Positions 42,719 through 51,879 of a stretch of 64,000 bases of DNA are shown piece after piece. How positions within the stretch are numbered: position 1 is the first letter of the stretch; each line of letters starts with the position of its first letter. Source of the stretch: UBA8389 sp942493385 (GTDB lineage Bacteria; Bacteroidota; Bacteroidia; Bacteroidales; UBA1402); contig OW818699.1 of NCBI GenBank assembly GCA_942493385.1, forward strand, positions 3,534,001-3,598,000. The letters run 5' to 3'. The notes under the pieces were generated by a model that searched no databases, was not told the origin of the DNA, and was given only the letters and a program-made list of their open reading frames with translations. Both the position numbers and the translations under genes were made by a program.

Positions 42719-43613
42719 TCAACTCCAACATTTTTTCGACATTCGTTGAGGCAGGTGTCGTAGCATCTAGCCAATGAATCTTAATACCCCGAGTTTCCAT
42801 ACCCCTAAACCAAGTCATTTGACGTTTTGCAAACTGGTGGATGGCTATTTCCAGCTGTGAGAACATTTTATCAAAGGTTAATTCACCGATGATGTAGAGG
42901 CTCAGGTATTTGTATTCGAGTCCGTAATAAATCAAGTCTTCCACAGGTATTCCCTTCTGAATCAACGCTTCCACTTCGCCTACCATGCCTTCGTCCAACC
43001 TTGATCTCAAGCGTTTGGTAATGCGTTCGCGGCGAATTTCTCGATCCAGATTTAGGCCGAAAACGATGCTCTCGATCTTGGGAAAATCGGCGTCAAGCTT
43101 TGGGTTATTGCAATAATACTCCTCAATTTCGATGGCGCGCACCGCTCTTTTCACGGTGTCCACATCGGTGGTATTGTGCATTTTTTTATAGGAAGCTAAA
43201 AGTTTGGTCAATTCCTCCAACGATTTCCGTTCGAGTTCTTCCCTTAAAACTGCATTAGCAGGAACGGACACCAGCCGGTATCCCCGTAAGATGGACTCGA
43301 TGTAAAGTCCTGTCCCACCGCAAAGTACAGCCGGCTTCTTCAATTCATTCCAAACATTCTGGAAATCTCGCTGGTATTCGAACACATTGTATTTGTATCC
43401 TGCATCAACTATGTCAATCAGGTGAAACGGAATCTCCCGTCCGTCCAAATTGTATTCACTCAAGTCTTTGCCGGTGCCAATATCCATGCCCCGATATACC
43501 TGCCTGGAATCTCCACTGATGATTTCAGCATCGAGTTCAGCAGCCAAGCGTACGGCCAAATGCGTTTTACCAGAGGCGGTCGGGCCAAGTAGGGTTATTA
43601 AGGGCAGGCTCAT
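42702..43613 (-). CDS. miaA: tRNA dimethylallyltransferase
   Basis: 303 residues. ATP-binding LLGPTASGKTHLAVRL, the DSRQVYRGMDIGTGK tRNA/substrate motif, and GGTGLYIESIL. It adds dimethylallyl to N6 of A37 in tRNAs reading U-starting codons. Its 3' end overlaps the Crp/Fnr gene by 17 bases. It has a -7 box 20 bases before the start. Confidence 0.96.
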   Translation of the reverse strand: MSLPLITLLGPTASGKTHLAVRLAAELDAEIISGDSRQVYRGMDIGTGKDLSEYNLDGREIPFHLIDIVDAGYKYNVFEYQRDFQNVWNELKKPAVLCGGTGLYIESILRGYRLVSVPANAVLREELERKSLEELTKLLASYKKMHNTTDVDTVKRAVRAIEIEEYYCNNPKLDADFPKIESIVFGLNLDREIRRERITKRLRSRLDEGMVGEVEALIQKGIPVEDLIYYGLEYKYLSLYIIGELTFDKMFSQLEIAIHQFAKRQMTWFRGMETRGIKIHWLDATTPASTNVEKMLELISPIG

Positions 43614-43633
43614 TTTGTTTTGTAGGATTGGAA

Positions 43634-43641
43634 CAAAAGTA
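43634..43641 (-). promoter_or_regulatory. -7 promoter box for miaA
   Basis: TACTTTTG on the minus strand, 20 bases before the miaA start. It lies 12 bases from the divergent adenine deaminase box, so the two promoters must overlap. Confidence 0.6.
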
Positions 43642-43653
43642 CGCGTTTTTTTC

Positions 43654-43661
43654 TACATTTG
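43654..43661 (+). promoter_or_regulatory. -7 promoter box for adenine deaminase
   Basis: TACATTTG, 17 bases before ATG 43679, with a TTG 23 bases upstream (43628-43630) as a slightly distant -33 element. This makes ATG 43679 the start rather than the in-frame TTG at 43628. Confidence 0.6.
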
Positions 43662-43678
43662 CCTTTATTCCAACTCCT

Positions 43679-45313
43679 ATGAAAACGATTTCAGGACATA
43701 TAGCTGACGTGGTGTCCAACCGCATTTTCGACGGCATCGTGACCTATAGTCATGGTCGGATCACCTCCATCGAACCAGCCACCGACGTCACCGACCAATT
43801 CCTCATCCCCGGCCTCATCGACGCGCACATCCACATTGAAAGCTCGATGATGATTCCGTCTGTGTTCGCCCGCCAAGTCCTACCCCACGGCACAGTGGCC
43901 TGCGTCTGCGATCCACACGAGATTGCCAATGTTTGTGGCATTCCCGGCATTGATTACATGATCGACGACGGTAAGAAATCGCCATTGAAATTTTTCTTTG
44001 GCGCCCCATCCTGCGTACCGGCCACCCACGTGGAAACCGCTGGTGCGGTATTGAACGCCGCCGATGTGAAAGCACTTCTGAAACGTGACGATATCCATTT
44101 CTTGGCTGAAATGATGAATTTCCCGGGCATTCTGATGGGAGACGAGCAAGTGTTGCTCAAGTTGAAGTATGCCCGAGATTTCAACAAACCCATTGATGGC
44201 CACGCACCCGATTTAAGCGGTGACAACCTTCGCACCTACGTCGACGAAGGCATTTCCACCGACCACGAATGCATGACCCTGGCCGAAGCCAAGGAAAAGC
44301 TGGCCTTGGGTATGATGATCTTAATCCGCGAAGGCAGCGCCGCCCGCAATCTGGACGATTTGATGCCGCTGCTCAAAGACCATTCCGACAAGGTGATGTT
44401 TTGCTCTGACGACAAGCACCCCGACGACCTTTTCAAGAACGGGCATCTGGACAACCACCTACGCCGCATCGTGGCCAAAGGATACAGCGCCCTCGATGCC
44501 CTTCGTTGCTGCTCGCTCAACCCGATAAAGCATTACAACTTGAACATTGGCCTCCTGCAAGATGGCGACCGTGCAGATTTCGTCGTAGTCAAGGATTTAA
44601 CAACTTTCAATGTACTTCAAACATGGATAGGTGGTACCTTGGTGGCCGAAAACGGCACCGTTTGCTATCCAGCCACCGAGCCCTCTGAGCCCATCAACCA
44701 ATTCAACACGCTGCCAATATCTGCTGAAGCGCTCCAAGTCGCTCCTACCGGCAAACGCATGCGGGTCATTGTTGCCGAAGATGGACAACTTCAAACGAAA
44801 GTAATGCTTGCGGTGCCGCTTATCGAACTGGGTTCGGCCGTGTCCGATACTCAAAACGATGTATTGAAACTAGTGGTCTATAACCGTTACCATCCTGCCA
44901 AACCAGCCATCGGTTTCATCAAAGGCATTGGCCTAAAACGCGGCGCCATCGCCTCCACCGTGGCACACGACAGCCACAACATCGTAGCCGTAGGTGTTTC
45001 AGACAAGGAAATTGCTTCTGCCATCAATAAGTTGATTGAATGCAAAGGCGGCATCGTAGCCGTTGATGGTAAAAAGATGGAACTCCTGCCCTTGCCTGTC
45101 GGTGGTCTCATGTCCGATTCCGATGGCCCAACCATCGCTTCAGTCTATTCAAAAGCCGACACTTTCGCCAAAAAACTAGGCTCACCGCTGGGCGCACCCT
45201 TCATGACACTTGCGTTCATGTCTTTGCTCGTTATCCCCGAACTCAAACTCGGTGACAAAGGCTTGTTCGAGATTCTGAAATTCTCGTTTACCGACTTGTT
45301 TACAAACGATTAG
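43679..45313 (+). CDS. adeC: Adenine deaminase (AdeC type)
   Basis: 544 residues. Amidohydrolase fold: FLIPGLIDAHIHIESSMM (metal H-x-H), CDPHEIANVCG, DGHAPDLSG, CSDDKHPDDLF (metal Asp), and the AdeC-specific C-terminal domain with YNRYHPAKPAIGFIKG and STVAHDSHNIVAVG. It converts adenine to hypoxanthine and ammonia in purine salvage. Length is in the usual 540-600 range. Single gene, convergent with the peptidase gene 2 bases away. Confidence 0.94.
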   Translation: MKTISGHIADVVSNRIFDGIVTYSHGRITSIEPATDVTDQFLIPGLIDAHIHIESSMMIPSVFARQVLPHGTVACVCDPHEIANVCGIPGIDYMIDDGKKSPLKFFFGAPSCVPATHVETAGAVLNAADVKALLKRDDIHFLAEMMNFPGILMGDEQVLLKLKYARDFNKPIDGHAPDLSGDNLRTYVDEGISTDHECMTLAEAKEKLALGMMILIREGSAARNLDDLMPLLKDHSDKVMFCSDDKHPDDLFKNGHLDNHLRRIVAKGYSALDALRCCSLNPIKHYNLNIGLLQDGDRADFVVVKDLTTFNVLQTWIGGTLVAENGTVCYPATEPSEPINQFNTLPISAEALQVAPTGKRMRVIVAEDGQLQTKVMLAVPLIELGSAVSDTQNDVLKLVVYNRYHPAKPAIGFIKGIGLKRGAIASTVAHDSHNIVAVGVSDKEIASAINKLIECKGGIVAVDGKKMELLPLPVGGLMSDSDGPTIASVYSKADTFAKKLGSPLGAPFMTLAFMSLLVIPELKLGDKGLFEILKFSFTDLFTND

Positions 45314-45315
45314 AC

Positions 45316-46566
45316 TTACAGCTTAAACTTACCCATCACCTCCTTCAACGCATCCTTATGCACCGTGAATCCCATCATCTTGAGTTTCATGAAGTCCTCG
45401 CTGAAAAAATAATAGCCAAACTCGAGGGTATTCTTGTCGTTGTTGCGTGAACCGGCGCTGGAGTCCTTGATAAGGTACCAATCTTTGCCGTCTCCATTGA
45501 AATTTTCCAGATATCCTACCAGATGCATGCCATGGTCGTCCGTGGTCGTTTTGTTGGAGAAGCGGAACTGACGGGCATCTTCGTTGATGTAGGCGGAAGG
45601 GATGTCAAAATCGGGAATTGCGCCACATTGGAAATCGCGCGAAAGACCAGCTTCCGAAACGTCACCACCGATGCTCATCGTATATCCGGCGCGAATTGCA
45701 GCTTTGATAATCTTCATGAAATCATCCAGCGGCAGGTTGTAGTAGTCGGCACTGTGCCACCAGTTGTCGGGCACTTCGTACTCCACCCTTTCCCAGTAGG
45801 GTTTCTGCTTGTACGAAAGCACTTCGACAAAGTCGTCCGGGTTGATTTTGAGATACTCTTTCAAATACGTTTTTGGAGTAAATTCTTTGCCTTCAACTTT
45901 AAATTTCAAAGGTGGTTCACCTAAGTAATGGCTGAGTATGCTGCGGATGGTGCCCAGTACCTGTTCTTCGTTCCAGATGTTGTTCTGTTTAACGGATTCC
46001 AAGTAGGTGTTCATTTCTTTGTACATCGCCGCATGCGTGTGGTATTTACGCTTTCCGACGAGGCCAGTATAGGTTTCCTGTGGCACCATGCCGTAATCTT
46101 TGGTGATGCGAGCAACAGCGTTGGCTTCCGATCCTTCGTCGAACAGTGAATTTCCTCGTTCCTGAACAAATCGCCTGGCTTTTTCCACATATTCCCAATA
46201 AATCGTGTAGATTTCGGAGAGTTTTACTTTCTTGCCGTATTGGCGGAACACTTCGCTTTCGTACATCGAAGTGGTGCTGAATGCCCAGCAGGTGCCTGTA
46301 TTGCCCTGAGATAACGGTGCATTAGCCCAAAACGTCTTGTACAAATCCACTTTGTTGGGCAGTTTTACACCAGCCATGTCCATAATGTACTTGGTCTTGG
46401 GTTTTTCCGGATTGAGCGCACTGTCCACCAGTCTGACATCCTTCAAAACCACATCCTCATAAAAACTACCCTTGGGTACCACAATGAGTTTGCCCTTATC
46501 GACATTTTGTGCCTGTACTGAAAACAATGCAGCAAACGCCAGCACCACGGTCAATTTTATCTTCAT
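45316..46566 (-). CDS. C1-family cysteine aminopeptidase (bleomycin hydrolase-like), exported
   Basis: 416 residues from ATG 46566, giving a signal peptide (MKIKLTVVLAFAALFSVQA). Papain-like C1B peptidase: catalytic Cys in SQGNTGTCWAFSTTSMYES, His in TTDDHGMHLVGYLENF and Asn in WYLIKDSSAG (Asn/Asp-type position). Bleomycin hydrolase-like enzymes trim N-terminal residues from peptides; most are cytoplasmic, so the signal peptide suggests periplasmic peptide processing, common in Bacteroidota. It has its own -7 box downstream of the gapA terminator. Confidence 0.88.
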   Translation of the reverse strand: MKIKLTVVLAFAALFSVQAQNVDKGKLIVVPKGSFYEDVVLKDVRLVDSALNPEKPKTKYIMDMAGVKLPNKVDLYKTFWANAPLSQGNTGTCWAFSTTSMYESEVFRQYGKKVKLSEIYTIYWEYVEKARRFVQERGNSLFDEGSEANAVARITKDYGMVPQETYTGLVGKRKYHTHAAMYKEMNTYLESVKQNNIWNEEQVLGTIRSILSHYLGEPPLKFKVEGKEFTPKTYLKEYLKINPDDFVEVLSYKQKPYWERVEYEVPDNWWHSADYYNLPLDDFMKIIKAAIRAGYTMSIGGDVSEAGLSRDFQCGAIPDFDIPSAYINEDARQFRFSNKTTTDDHGMHLVGYLENFNGDGKDWYLIKDSSAGSRNNDKNTLEFGYYFFSEDFMKLKMMGFTVHKDALKEVMGKFKL

Positions 46567-46587
46567 ATCATTTCGTTTTAGTGCCGG

Positions 46588-46595
46588 CAAATATA
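46588..46595 (-). promoter_or_regulatory. -7 promoter box for the C1 peptidase
   Basis: TATATTTG on the minus strand, 21 bases before the start at 46566 and immediately downstream of the gapA terminator hairpin. Confidence 0.6.
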
Positions 46596-46598
46596 ACA

Positions 46599-46632
46599 AA
46601 AGGGACTGAATTCTTTCGAATTCAATCCCTTT
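46599..46632 (-). terminator. Rho-independent terminator of gapA
   Basis: On the minus strand AAAGGGATTGAATTC and GAATTCAGTCCCTTT form a 15-bp stem (one G-U pair) with a 4-base loop, followed by TGTTATATTTG. It lies 21 bases after the gapA stop. Confidence 0.8.
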
Positions 46633-46653
46633 CAATATAAATAAGAGTTCAGT

Positions 46654-47655
46654 TTATTTTACTGAATCCATGTGTGCGATCAAGTCCAATACTTTGGAAG
46701 AATAACCCCACTCATTGTCATACCAGCTAACCAACTTAACGAAGTTGCCGTTCAAAGCGATACCTGCGCCTGCATCGAATACAGAAGTGCGGGTTTCGTG
46801 GATGAAGTCGGAAGAAACAACGCTGTCTTCGGTGTAACCAAGGATACCTTTCAGTTCGTTTTCAGAAGCCTTCTTGATGGCAGCTTTGATTTCGTCGTAA
46901 GAAGCAGCTTTTTCCAAACGGACGGTCAAGTCAACAACAGAAACGTCAGCGGTCGGAACGCGGAAAGCCATACCGGTCAATTTGCCGTTCAGTTCAGGAA
47001 TAACTTTACCTACGGCCTTAGCAGCACCGGTGGAAGAAGGGATGATGTTGCCCAAGATGGAACGGCCACCTCTCCAGTCCTTGGAGGAAGGAGCGTCAAC
47101 AGTCTTCTGGGTGTTGGTAGCAGCGTGAACGGTGGTCATCAGACCTTCAACGATACCGAAGTTGTCGTTGATGACTTTAGCCAACGGAGCCAAACAGTTG
47201 GTGGTACATGAAGCGTTGGAAACAACGTCCATGTCTTTTGTATATTTTTCGAGGTTTACACCACATACGAACATGGGTGCGTCAGCGGAAGGAGCAGAGA
47301 TAACAACTTTCTTGGCACCACCTTTCAAGTGAAGGCCAGCTTTTTCAGTCGTGGTGAAAACACCAGTGGATTCAACTACATAATCAGCGCCGGAAGCACC
47401 CCAACCAATTGCAGCGGGATCTTTTTCAGCGAAAAAGGCAACTTCTTTGCCATTGATAACCAATTTGCCGTTGACGTTTTCGGCAGTTCCTTTGAATTGG
47501 CCGTGTACGGTGTCGTACTTGAGCATGTAAACCAAGTAATCGAGATCCAAAAACGGGTCATTTACTGCAACGATCTGAACATCGTTTCTTTCTTGTGCGG
47601 CACGGAATACCAAGCGGCCGATACGGCCAAAACCGTTAATACCTACCTTAATCAT
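46654..47655 (-). CDS. gapA: Glyceraldehyde-3-phosphate dehydrogenase, type I
   Basis: 333 residues. NAD-binding VGINGFGRIGRLVFR, catalytic Cys in SNASCTTNCLAPLAKV, His in TTVHAATNTQKTVD, and the C-terminal SWYDNEWGYSSKVLDL. An Asp (NDPFLDLDYL) after the second strand points to NAD+ preference. Glycolytic enzyme of the cytoplasm. Monocistronic with promoter box and terminator. Confidence 0.98.
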   Translation of the reverse strand: MIKVGINGFGRIGRLVFRAAQERNDVQIVAVNDPFLDLDYLVYMLKYDTVHGQFKGTAENVNGKLVINGKEVAFFAEKDPAAIGWGASGADYVVESTGVFTTTEKAGLHLKGGAKKVVISAPSADAPMFVCGVNLEKYTKDMDVVSNASCTTNCLAPLAKVINDNFGIVEGLMTTVHAATNTQKTVDAPSSKDWRGGRSILGNIIPSSTGAAKAVGKVIPELNGKLTGMAFRVPTADVSVVDLTVRLEKAASYDEIKAAIKKASENELKGILGYTEDSVVSSDFIHETRTSVFDAGAGIALNGNFVKLVSWYDNEWGYSSKVLDLIAHMDSVK

Positions 47656-47695
47656 TGTTTTAATCGAATTTTTAGTGTGTACTTGAAATCTGGTG

Positions 47696-47703
47696 CAAAA
47701 GTA
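47696..47703 (-). promoter_or_regulatory. -7 promoter box for gapA
   Basis: TACTTTTG on the minus strand, 40 bases before the gapA start. No -33 TTG at the expected distance. Confidence 0.6.
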
Positions 47704-47825
47704 CTGCTTTTGTCCGAAAAAAACATCATTATGTCGCTATTTTTTTCGGGATTAAAAACGCGTTATCTGACGATAAATGCAGTTTCGCTTTTTAGAAAAT
47801 AGCGATTAGTTTGTTTGCAGTTTTC

Positions 47826-47915
47826 TTAGTAACCGCAACCACAAGGCGTTTTACAGGATACCAGGACAAAAACCACAATAATTAGAACGAAATAGTACAG
47901 TGTTTGTTTCTTCAT
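47826..47915 (-). CDS. 29-residue lipoprotein-like peptide
   Basis: A complete ATG-to-TAA frame of 30 codons in the 327-base gap between the histidine kinase and gapA. It encodes a Lys-start signal (MKKQTLYYFVLIIVVFV), a lipobox (LVSC, Cys21) and a mature tail of only KTPCGCGY after the lipid-bearing Cys. After processing a lipidated 9-mer with two further cysteines would remain. Such tiny lipoproteins are known in Bacteroidota but rarely annotated. The rest of the gap holds the gapA promoter. Confidence 0.6.
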   Translation of the reverse strand: MKKQTLYYFVLIIVVFVLVSCKTPCGCGY

Positions 47916-47982
47916 ATCCTATAAACTGAATCGTTGATCGTTTTATTGTTTTCTTTGAAATAATTTCCGAAATACTTGTGTA

Positions 47983-49368
47983 TTAATGCTTGTAGGGTAA
48001 GGTGAAAAAGAATGTGGAGCCAACACCTTCCTCGCTTTCAACCCACAATTTTCCATCCAGCATTTCGACGTACGCCTTGGTAATGGACAAGCCCAAACCG
48101 GCGCCCTGCCTCGCCATTTTATCTACAATTTCGGCTTGGATAAATCGTTCAAAGATGGCTTCCCGTCTGTCTTTCGGAATCCCGATTCCTGTGTCTTTGA
48201 CATAAAATTCAAGATTTTCCTCCAATTTCACATATCCAATCTCAATGGAACCTTCATTGGTGTATTTAATGGCATTTTCAACAAGATTGAAAAGTATGGC
48301 ATCTACTTTTTCACGGTCGGTTTTTAGGAGGGCTTCTTGTGCTTGCAATGGGGTGTTTAATGAAAATGTTATCCCTTTATTTTCCACCTTGGGCTTAAAG
48401 AAGTCATGGATGTATTCCATTTGTTCGTTGATATTGGTCTCCACTAGATCCAACGTTACAATACCAGCCTCAATTTTTGAAATATCAATAATCTCGTTGA
48501 TGATATTCAGCATACGCTTGCCGCTTTTCTCTATGATTTGGATGTATTCTTGCCGCTCTTCTCCAGTGAGATCCGCTTCGTTCAATAGTTGGGCAAAGCC
48601 AAGAATTCCATTCATTGGTGTACGAATTTCATGGCTCATATTGGCAAGAAAAGCGGATTTCAAGCGATCACTTTGTTCGGCTTGCTCCTTGGCAATAATC
48701 AACTCTTTAGTACGTTCCTCAACGATTTTCTCAAGATTTTTATTGACCTCTTCCACCAGCAATTTTTCAGAATCCAACTTTTGGTTCAGCAAAAAATTGC
48801 GGCGTGTGTAAGACTCAATATTGTAAGCGGCAAACATTCCGATGAGGTTTGCACTGACAAAAAAGTAATTGTTGACGACTAGCAATTCGCTCGGTGCATG
48901 CACGAAAAACAGGGATCCGATATTAAAAAAAAGCAATGTGGACCAACCAGCTATTGTCGCATATAGAAAACGAAGTTTTATAAAAAAATATCCTGCCGAA
49001 AACACCAGCATCATTCCAGCGTAATAGGCATAATTATCGGGGACCAGCATGGTCATGATGCTGATGCCAACTCCACCTACTACATAACTGATAAGCAGCA
49101 GGACTTGCCAAACTTTTTGAAAGATCGGGGTAAAAGACAAAAGAAAAACGAGCGTAAACAGTGGAACAACAAATACAAAGCGGATAATATAGAATAGTAT
49201 AACGTATTCATGAATCACACGCGAATCGAGGAAGCCAAATAAGGAATAAAGAATGGTAACTAATATAAAAGCAATGCGAAATTGTAAAATTGAGTCAGTG
49301 AAATACTTTTTCAAAAAAAGGCGTTCATCCTCCTCCGAAAAAGCCAACGTAATTTTATTTAATTTCAT
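47983..49368 (-). CDS. Membrane histidine kinase with multi-helix sensor domain
   Basis: 461 residues. Six hydrophobic segments in residues ~28-185 form an integral membrane input domain, then a coiled coil (~190-232), a HisKA domain with SHEIRTPMNG (His246) and a HATPase domain (NLVENAIKYTNEG, DTGIGIP, GAGLGLSITKAYVEML). The core is strikingly close to that of the PAS kinase at 21842-23719, so the two are likely duplicates with different sensors. No response regulator is adjacent. Upstream is a 7-bp inverted repeat TACTTTC/GAAAGTA (49388-49405). Confidence 0.9.
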   Translation of the reverse strand: MKLNKITLAFSEEDERLFLKKYFTDSILQFRIAFILVTILYSLFGFLDSRVIHEYVILFYIIRFVFVVPLFTLVFLLSFTPIFQKVWQVLLLISYVVGGVGISIMTMLVPDNYAYYAGMMLVFSAGYFFIKLRFLYATIAGWSTLLFFNIGSLFFVHAPSELLVVNNYFFVSANLIGMFAAYNIESYTRRNFLLNQKLDSEKLLVEEVNKNLEKIVEERTKELIIAKEQAEQSDRLKSAFLANMSHEIRTPMNGILGFAQLLNEADLTGEERQEYIQIIEKSGKRMLNIINEIIDISKIEAGIVTLDLVETNINEQMEYIHDFFKPKVENKGITFSLNTPLQAQEALLKTDREKVDAILFNLVENAIKYTNEGSIEIGYVKLEENLEFYVKDTGIGIPKDRREAIFERFIQAEIVDKMARQGAGLGLSITKAYVEMLDGKLWVESEEGVGSTFFFTLPYKH

Positions 49369-49471
49369 TGATGTTCAATTTACTGAATACTTTCAAACGA
49401 AAGTAAATAAAAAAACAACAATTCATACCAAAAAACTTTAAGAAATGGAGACCTAGTCGACAAAATAAAAA

Positions 49472-49519
49472 AGACGTCTTAAATGAGCAAAATTGAATTT
49501 ATGCTCATTTAAGACATCT
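49472..49519 (-). terminator. Strong hairpin terminator of the T9SS cargo gene
   Basis: Perfect 14-bp arms (GTCTTAAATGAGCA / TGCTCATTTAAGAC), extendable to 18 bp with one G-U pair, around a 12-base loop. On the minus strand a TTTTTTATTTTG run follows. It ends transcription of the gene at 49542-50552. Confidence 0.85.
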
Positions 49520-49541
49520 ACTTGTGTAAGGTCCAAATCGC

Positions 49542-50552
49542 TTACTTAACGATCAATCTCGAAGAGGTAACCAATGAACCACAAGTAACCTTCAAGATGT
49601 AAAGACCAGAATTCAATTGACTAACATTTACGGTGTTGGAAATGCTGTTCAAATTGAAAACTCTTTTACCGATGACATCAAATACTTCTACTTGTTTACT
49701 GGCATTGGTCGGTTGTATCAAATTGATAGAACCATTTGTAACTGGATTGGGATAAAAACCAAGCACTTCACTGGAAGGTTTCGTTATTCCAGCAGCATCG
49801 TCTGCATTTAGTTGCCATTTTGTTTTTACACGAAAGCCATCGACGGTAATTCTTTGGGGAGCTTCAAATTGACGAAGTGCAATTCCTGTAGGAATAATGT
49901 CCGGAGCGATGGACAATGGATCTGTAGCATTAGTCAGCGTTGCGGTTAACGGACCTATGGTTGGCGTAACCGGCTCTGTAGCAATATTGTCACCAGCCTT
50001 GAACACATAAAGGCTCACTTTGTCGTTGGCTGCTCCATCAACTATGGAATATTTCACAACGAACAAATAGGTTTCACCAAAATCCAACAAGGTGGCAGAA
50101 CTGGCTTGAACCGTGGAAGCATTGAAAGACAGACCTATCTGCATTTTACCTGTTAGTGGTGTAATGTAGGTACGTGCTCTGAATGCGGTGGTTGCCAAGG
50201 GATCAAAATAATGAAAGAAATATCCACCAGCACCGGTGTTGGCCGTTGAATTCACTAAAAAGGAAGTGTAGACTTCACCAGGTAAAGCTTGAGCAGTAAA
50301 AAGTTTGTTCACATCCTGTCCGGTATTGTTTACTCCGGCCGAAAGCCCAATGCCAGAACCGACATAACCAGAAAAAGTTAAGCCGGGTGAAGTCGCTACA
50401 ACGGGGTTGGTGGTGCCTCCGCTGTGAGCGTTCCAACCGTGCGCTGTCAAGGCCTCGCCAACCGCATAATCGAAATCCTCCGTCGAAACGGGCGCCTGAC
50501 CATAAGCCAAGCTGTTTGCAAAAATGAATAACACGAGATAGAGTTTTTTCAT
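49542..50552 (-). CDS. T9SS-secreted protein with type A sorting domain
   Basis: 336 residues with a signal peptide (MKKLYLVLFIFANSLAYGQ). Residues ~25-250 form a beta-rich domain resembling concanavalin-like sandwiches, with no catalytic motif seen. The last ~75 residues are a Por secretion sorting domain: VLGFYPNPVTNGSINL, VEVFDVIGKRVFNL, LNSGLYILKVT, SSRLIVK. So it is delivered by the T9SS to the surface or released. Monocistronic with promoter box and strong terminator. Confidence 0.85.
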   Translation of the reverse strand: MKKLYLVLFIFANSLAYGQAPVSTEDFDYAVGEALTAHGWNAHSGGTTNPVVATSPGLTFSGYVGSGIGLSAGVNNTGQDVNKLFTAQALPGEVYTSFLVNSTANTGAGGYFFHYFDPLATTAFRARTYITPLTGKMQIGLSFNASTVQASSATLLDFGETYLFVVKYSIVDGAANDKVSLYVFKAGDNIATEPVTPTIGPLTATLTNATDPLSIAPDIIPTGIALRQFEAPQRITVDGFRVKTKWQLNADDAAGITKPSSEVLGFYPNPVTNGSINLIQPTNASKQVEVFDVIGKRVFNLNSISNTVNVSQLNSGLYILKVTCGSLVTSSRLIVK

Positions 50553-50599
50553 AGCACTAAATTTTTAAGGGTTAAAGAATTGTCGTTTTGTTGTTTTTT

Positions 50600-50607
50600 C
50601 AAAGATA
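50600..50607 (-). promoter_or_regulatory. -7 promoter box for the T9SS cargo gene
   Basis: TATCTTTG on the minus strand, 47 bases before the start at 50552. It shows the cargo gene is not simply the tail of the upstream operon. Confidence 0.6.
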
Positions 50608-50639
50608 TCAAAAAAATACTGTTGTGTACATTAAAACAA

Positions 50640-51857
50640 TCAGAATACGACCTGGAATAACAAGGATCCAAGAAGACTTTTACTCTGGTCGGAATGGGTC
50701 ATGGACGAAAAAGAGGCTTGCAATTTGAGGTCGTTCTGTTTAAAGTATTTTGAAAACCCAACCGTCAAACCGTTTGTTTCGCTAATAATTGAATTGACAT
50801 TGGTTGCGAATTCCGGCATCAGGGCTTCATAACGAAAATCGAGGGCATATCCGCTCTTGCTGACATATCCGATCTGTGCATTGTAGGCTGTTCCAAGCGC
50901 CAAATACTCGCTGATTTGCATGGGGATGAGCGGACTTGCAGTACTAGTAGTCGTATAAGAGCCATCAAGCGCCGTGGCCGAAGTCATCCCGAACTCACCC
51001 AAGAACGAAAAGCCTTGGTATTTGAGGAGGATGTCGGCATAGAATTTGCGGTAATCCGGAAGTTTGGCAACACCGTTCTGATCGTAAAGTTCAAAGTCTC
51101 CATGCCCCTCACCGACCGAATGGCTGGCACCGGTATTGTAACTCGCAGCACCGCCCAAAAGCAGCTTCAGTGTTTTCTCATGGAGCAAGTCTGCAATCAA
51201 TTCGTCGTTGCCGTTTGCAAAATAGCCCAGCGGATACAAATCTATTCGCCCACTGTACTTTAACCCTCCCTTATCCACATCGCGTGAGTCAACTCCGAAT
51301 GAATTTCGGCCATCACCTGAAGTCACCGCAACTTGTGGTACCATGCCGAATGCATTCAGACTGAACCGTTTCTCAACAAACACACCGATTTCACGACCTG
51401 TCAGACAAAAAGAAGAACTTAGCAAGCTCCTGTCTGTGAACTGCAGCTTGTCCTCCATGATGAGCATCTCCCGATTGTTTGCAATCGATTGCTTTTGACC
51501 GATGGTTATGAACAGATTCTTCATAGGTTCAAACGCAACCCATGCATCCATCAGCGGTGTACCCTGACTAAAGTCGGTTTGAAGAAAGAAACTGGCCTTT
51601 TCCTTCAAAGCCTTTCCGGAAATATTGAAATATGTCCTCTTAACGTACAGAGAGGTATTCAGTTGCTGACCATCATTTTTCTCCAATCCGATGTAGGGTT
51701 GTAACATTCCCCCCAATTGGAATTCATAGGCACCGTCATTGAAGCTGAATTTCAATCCACTTCCCAATTCAAAATCGGTCTGATTCTGTGCAAAAAGCCG
51801 TACGCTTGTTGATTGAATCAGTAGCAGTAGTGAGATGCAAAAAAATAAATTTCTCAT
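50640..51857 (-). CDS. Porin of the phosphate-selective (O/P) family, second in operon
   Basis: 405 residues with a signal peptide. Alternating beta strands of a 16-18-strand barrel, beginning FELGSGLKFSFNDGAYEFQL with YIGLEKN and FLQTDFSQGTPLMDAWVAF, and an aromatic C-terminal end (LLFQVVF), typical of outer-membrane barrels. It is clearly paralogous to the porin at 53428-54738. Probable uptake channel for the operon's substrate. Last gene of the seven-gene operon. Confidence 0.82.
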   Translation of the reverse strand: MRNLFFCISLLLLIQSTSVRLFAQNQTDFELGSGLKFSFNDGAYEFQLGGMLQPYIGLEKNDGQQLNTSLYVKRTYFNISGKALKEKASFFLQTDFSQGTPLMDAWVAFEPMKNLFITIGQKQSIANNREMLIMEDKLQFTDRSLLSSSFCLTGREIGVFVEKRFSLNAFGMVPQVAVTSGDGRNSFGVDSRDVDKGGLKYSGRIDLYPLGYFANGNDELIADLLHEKTLKLLLGGAASYNTGASHSVGEGHGDFELYDQNGVAKLPDYRKFYADILLKYQGFSFLGEFGMTSATALDGSYTTTSTASPLIPMQISEYLALGTAYNAQIGYVSKSGYALDFRYEALMPEFATNVNSIISETNGLTVGFSKYFKQNDLKLQASFSSMTHSDQSKSLLGSLLFQVVF

Positions 51858-51879
51858 AATGGTATGTATTGTGCCTTAA

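Noticed and set aside
43628..43678. Adenine deaminase starting at TTG 43628
   Set aside because: The TACATTTG box lies inside that stretch, and the conserved AdeC N-terminus begins at ATG 43679.
46599..46632. GAATTC-rich palindrome as a regulatory operator
   Set aside because: Stem, loop and following U-rich stretch on the gapA strand fit a terminator better.
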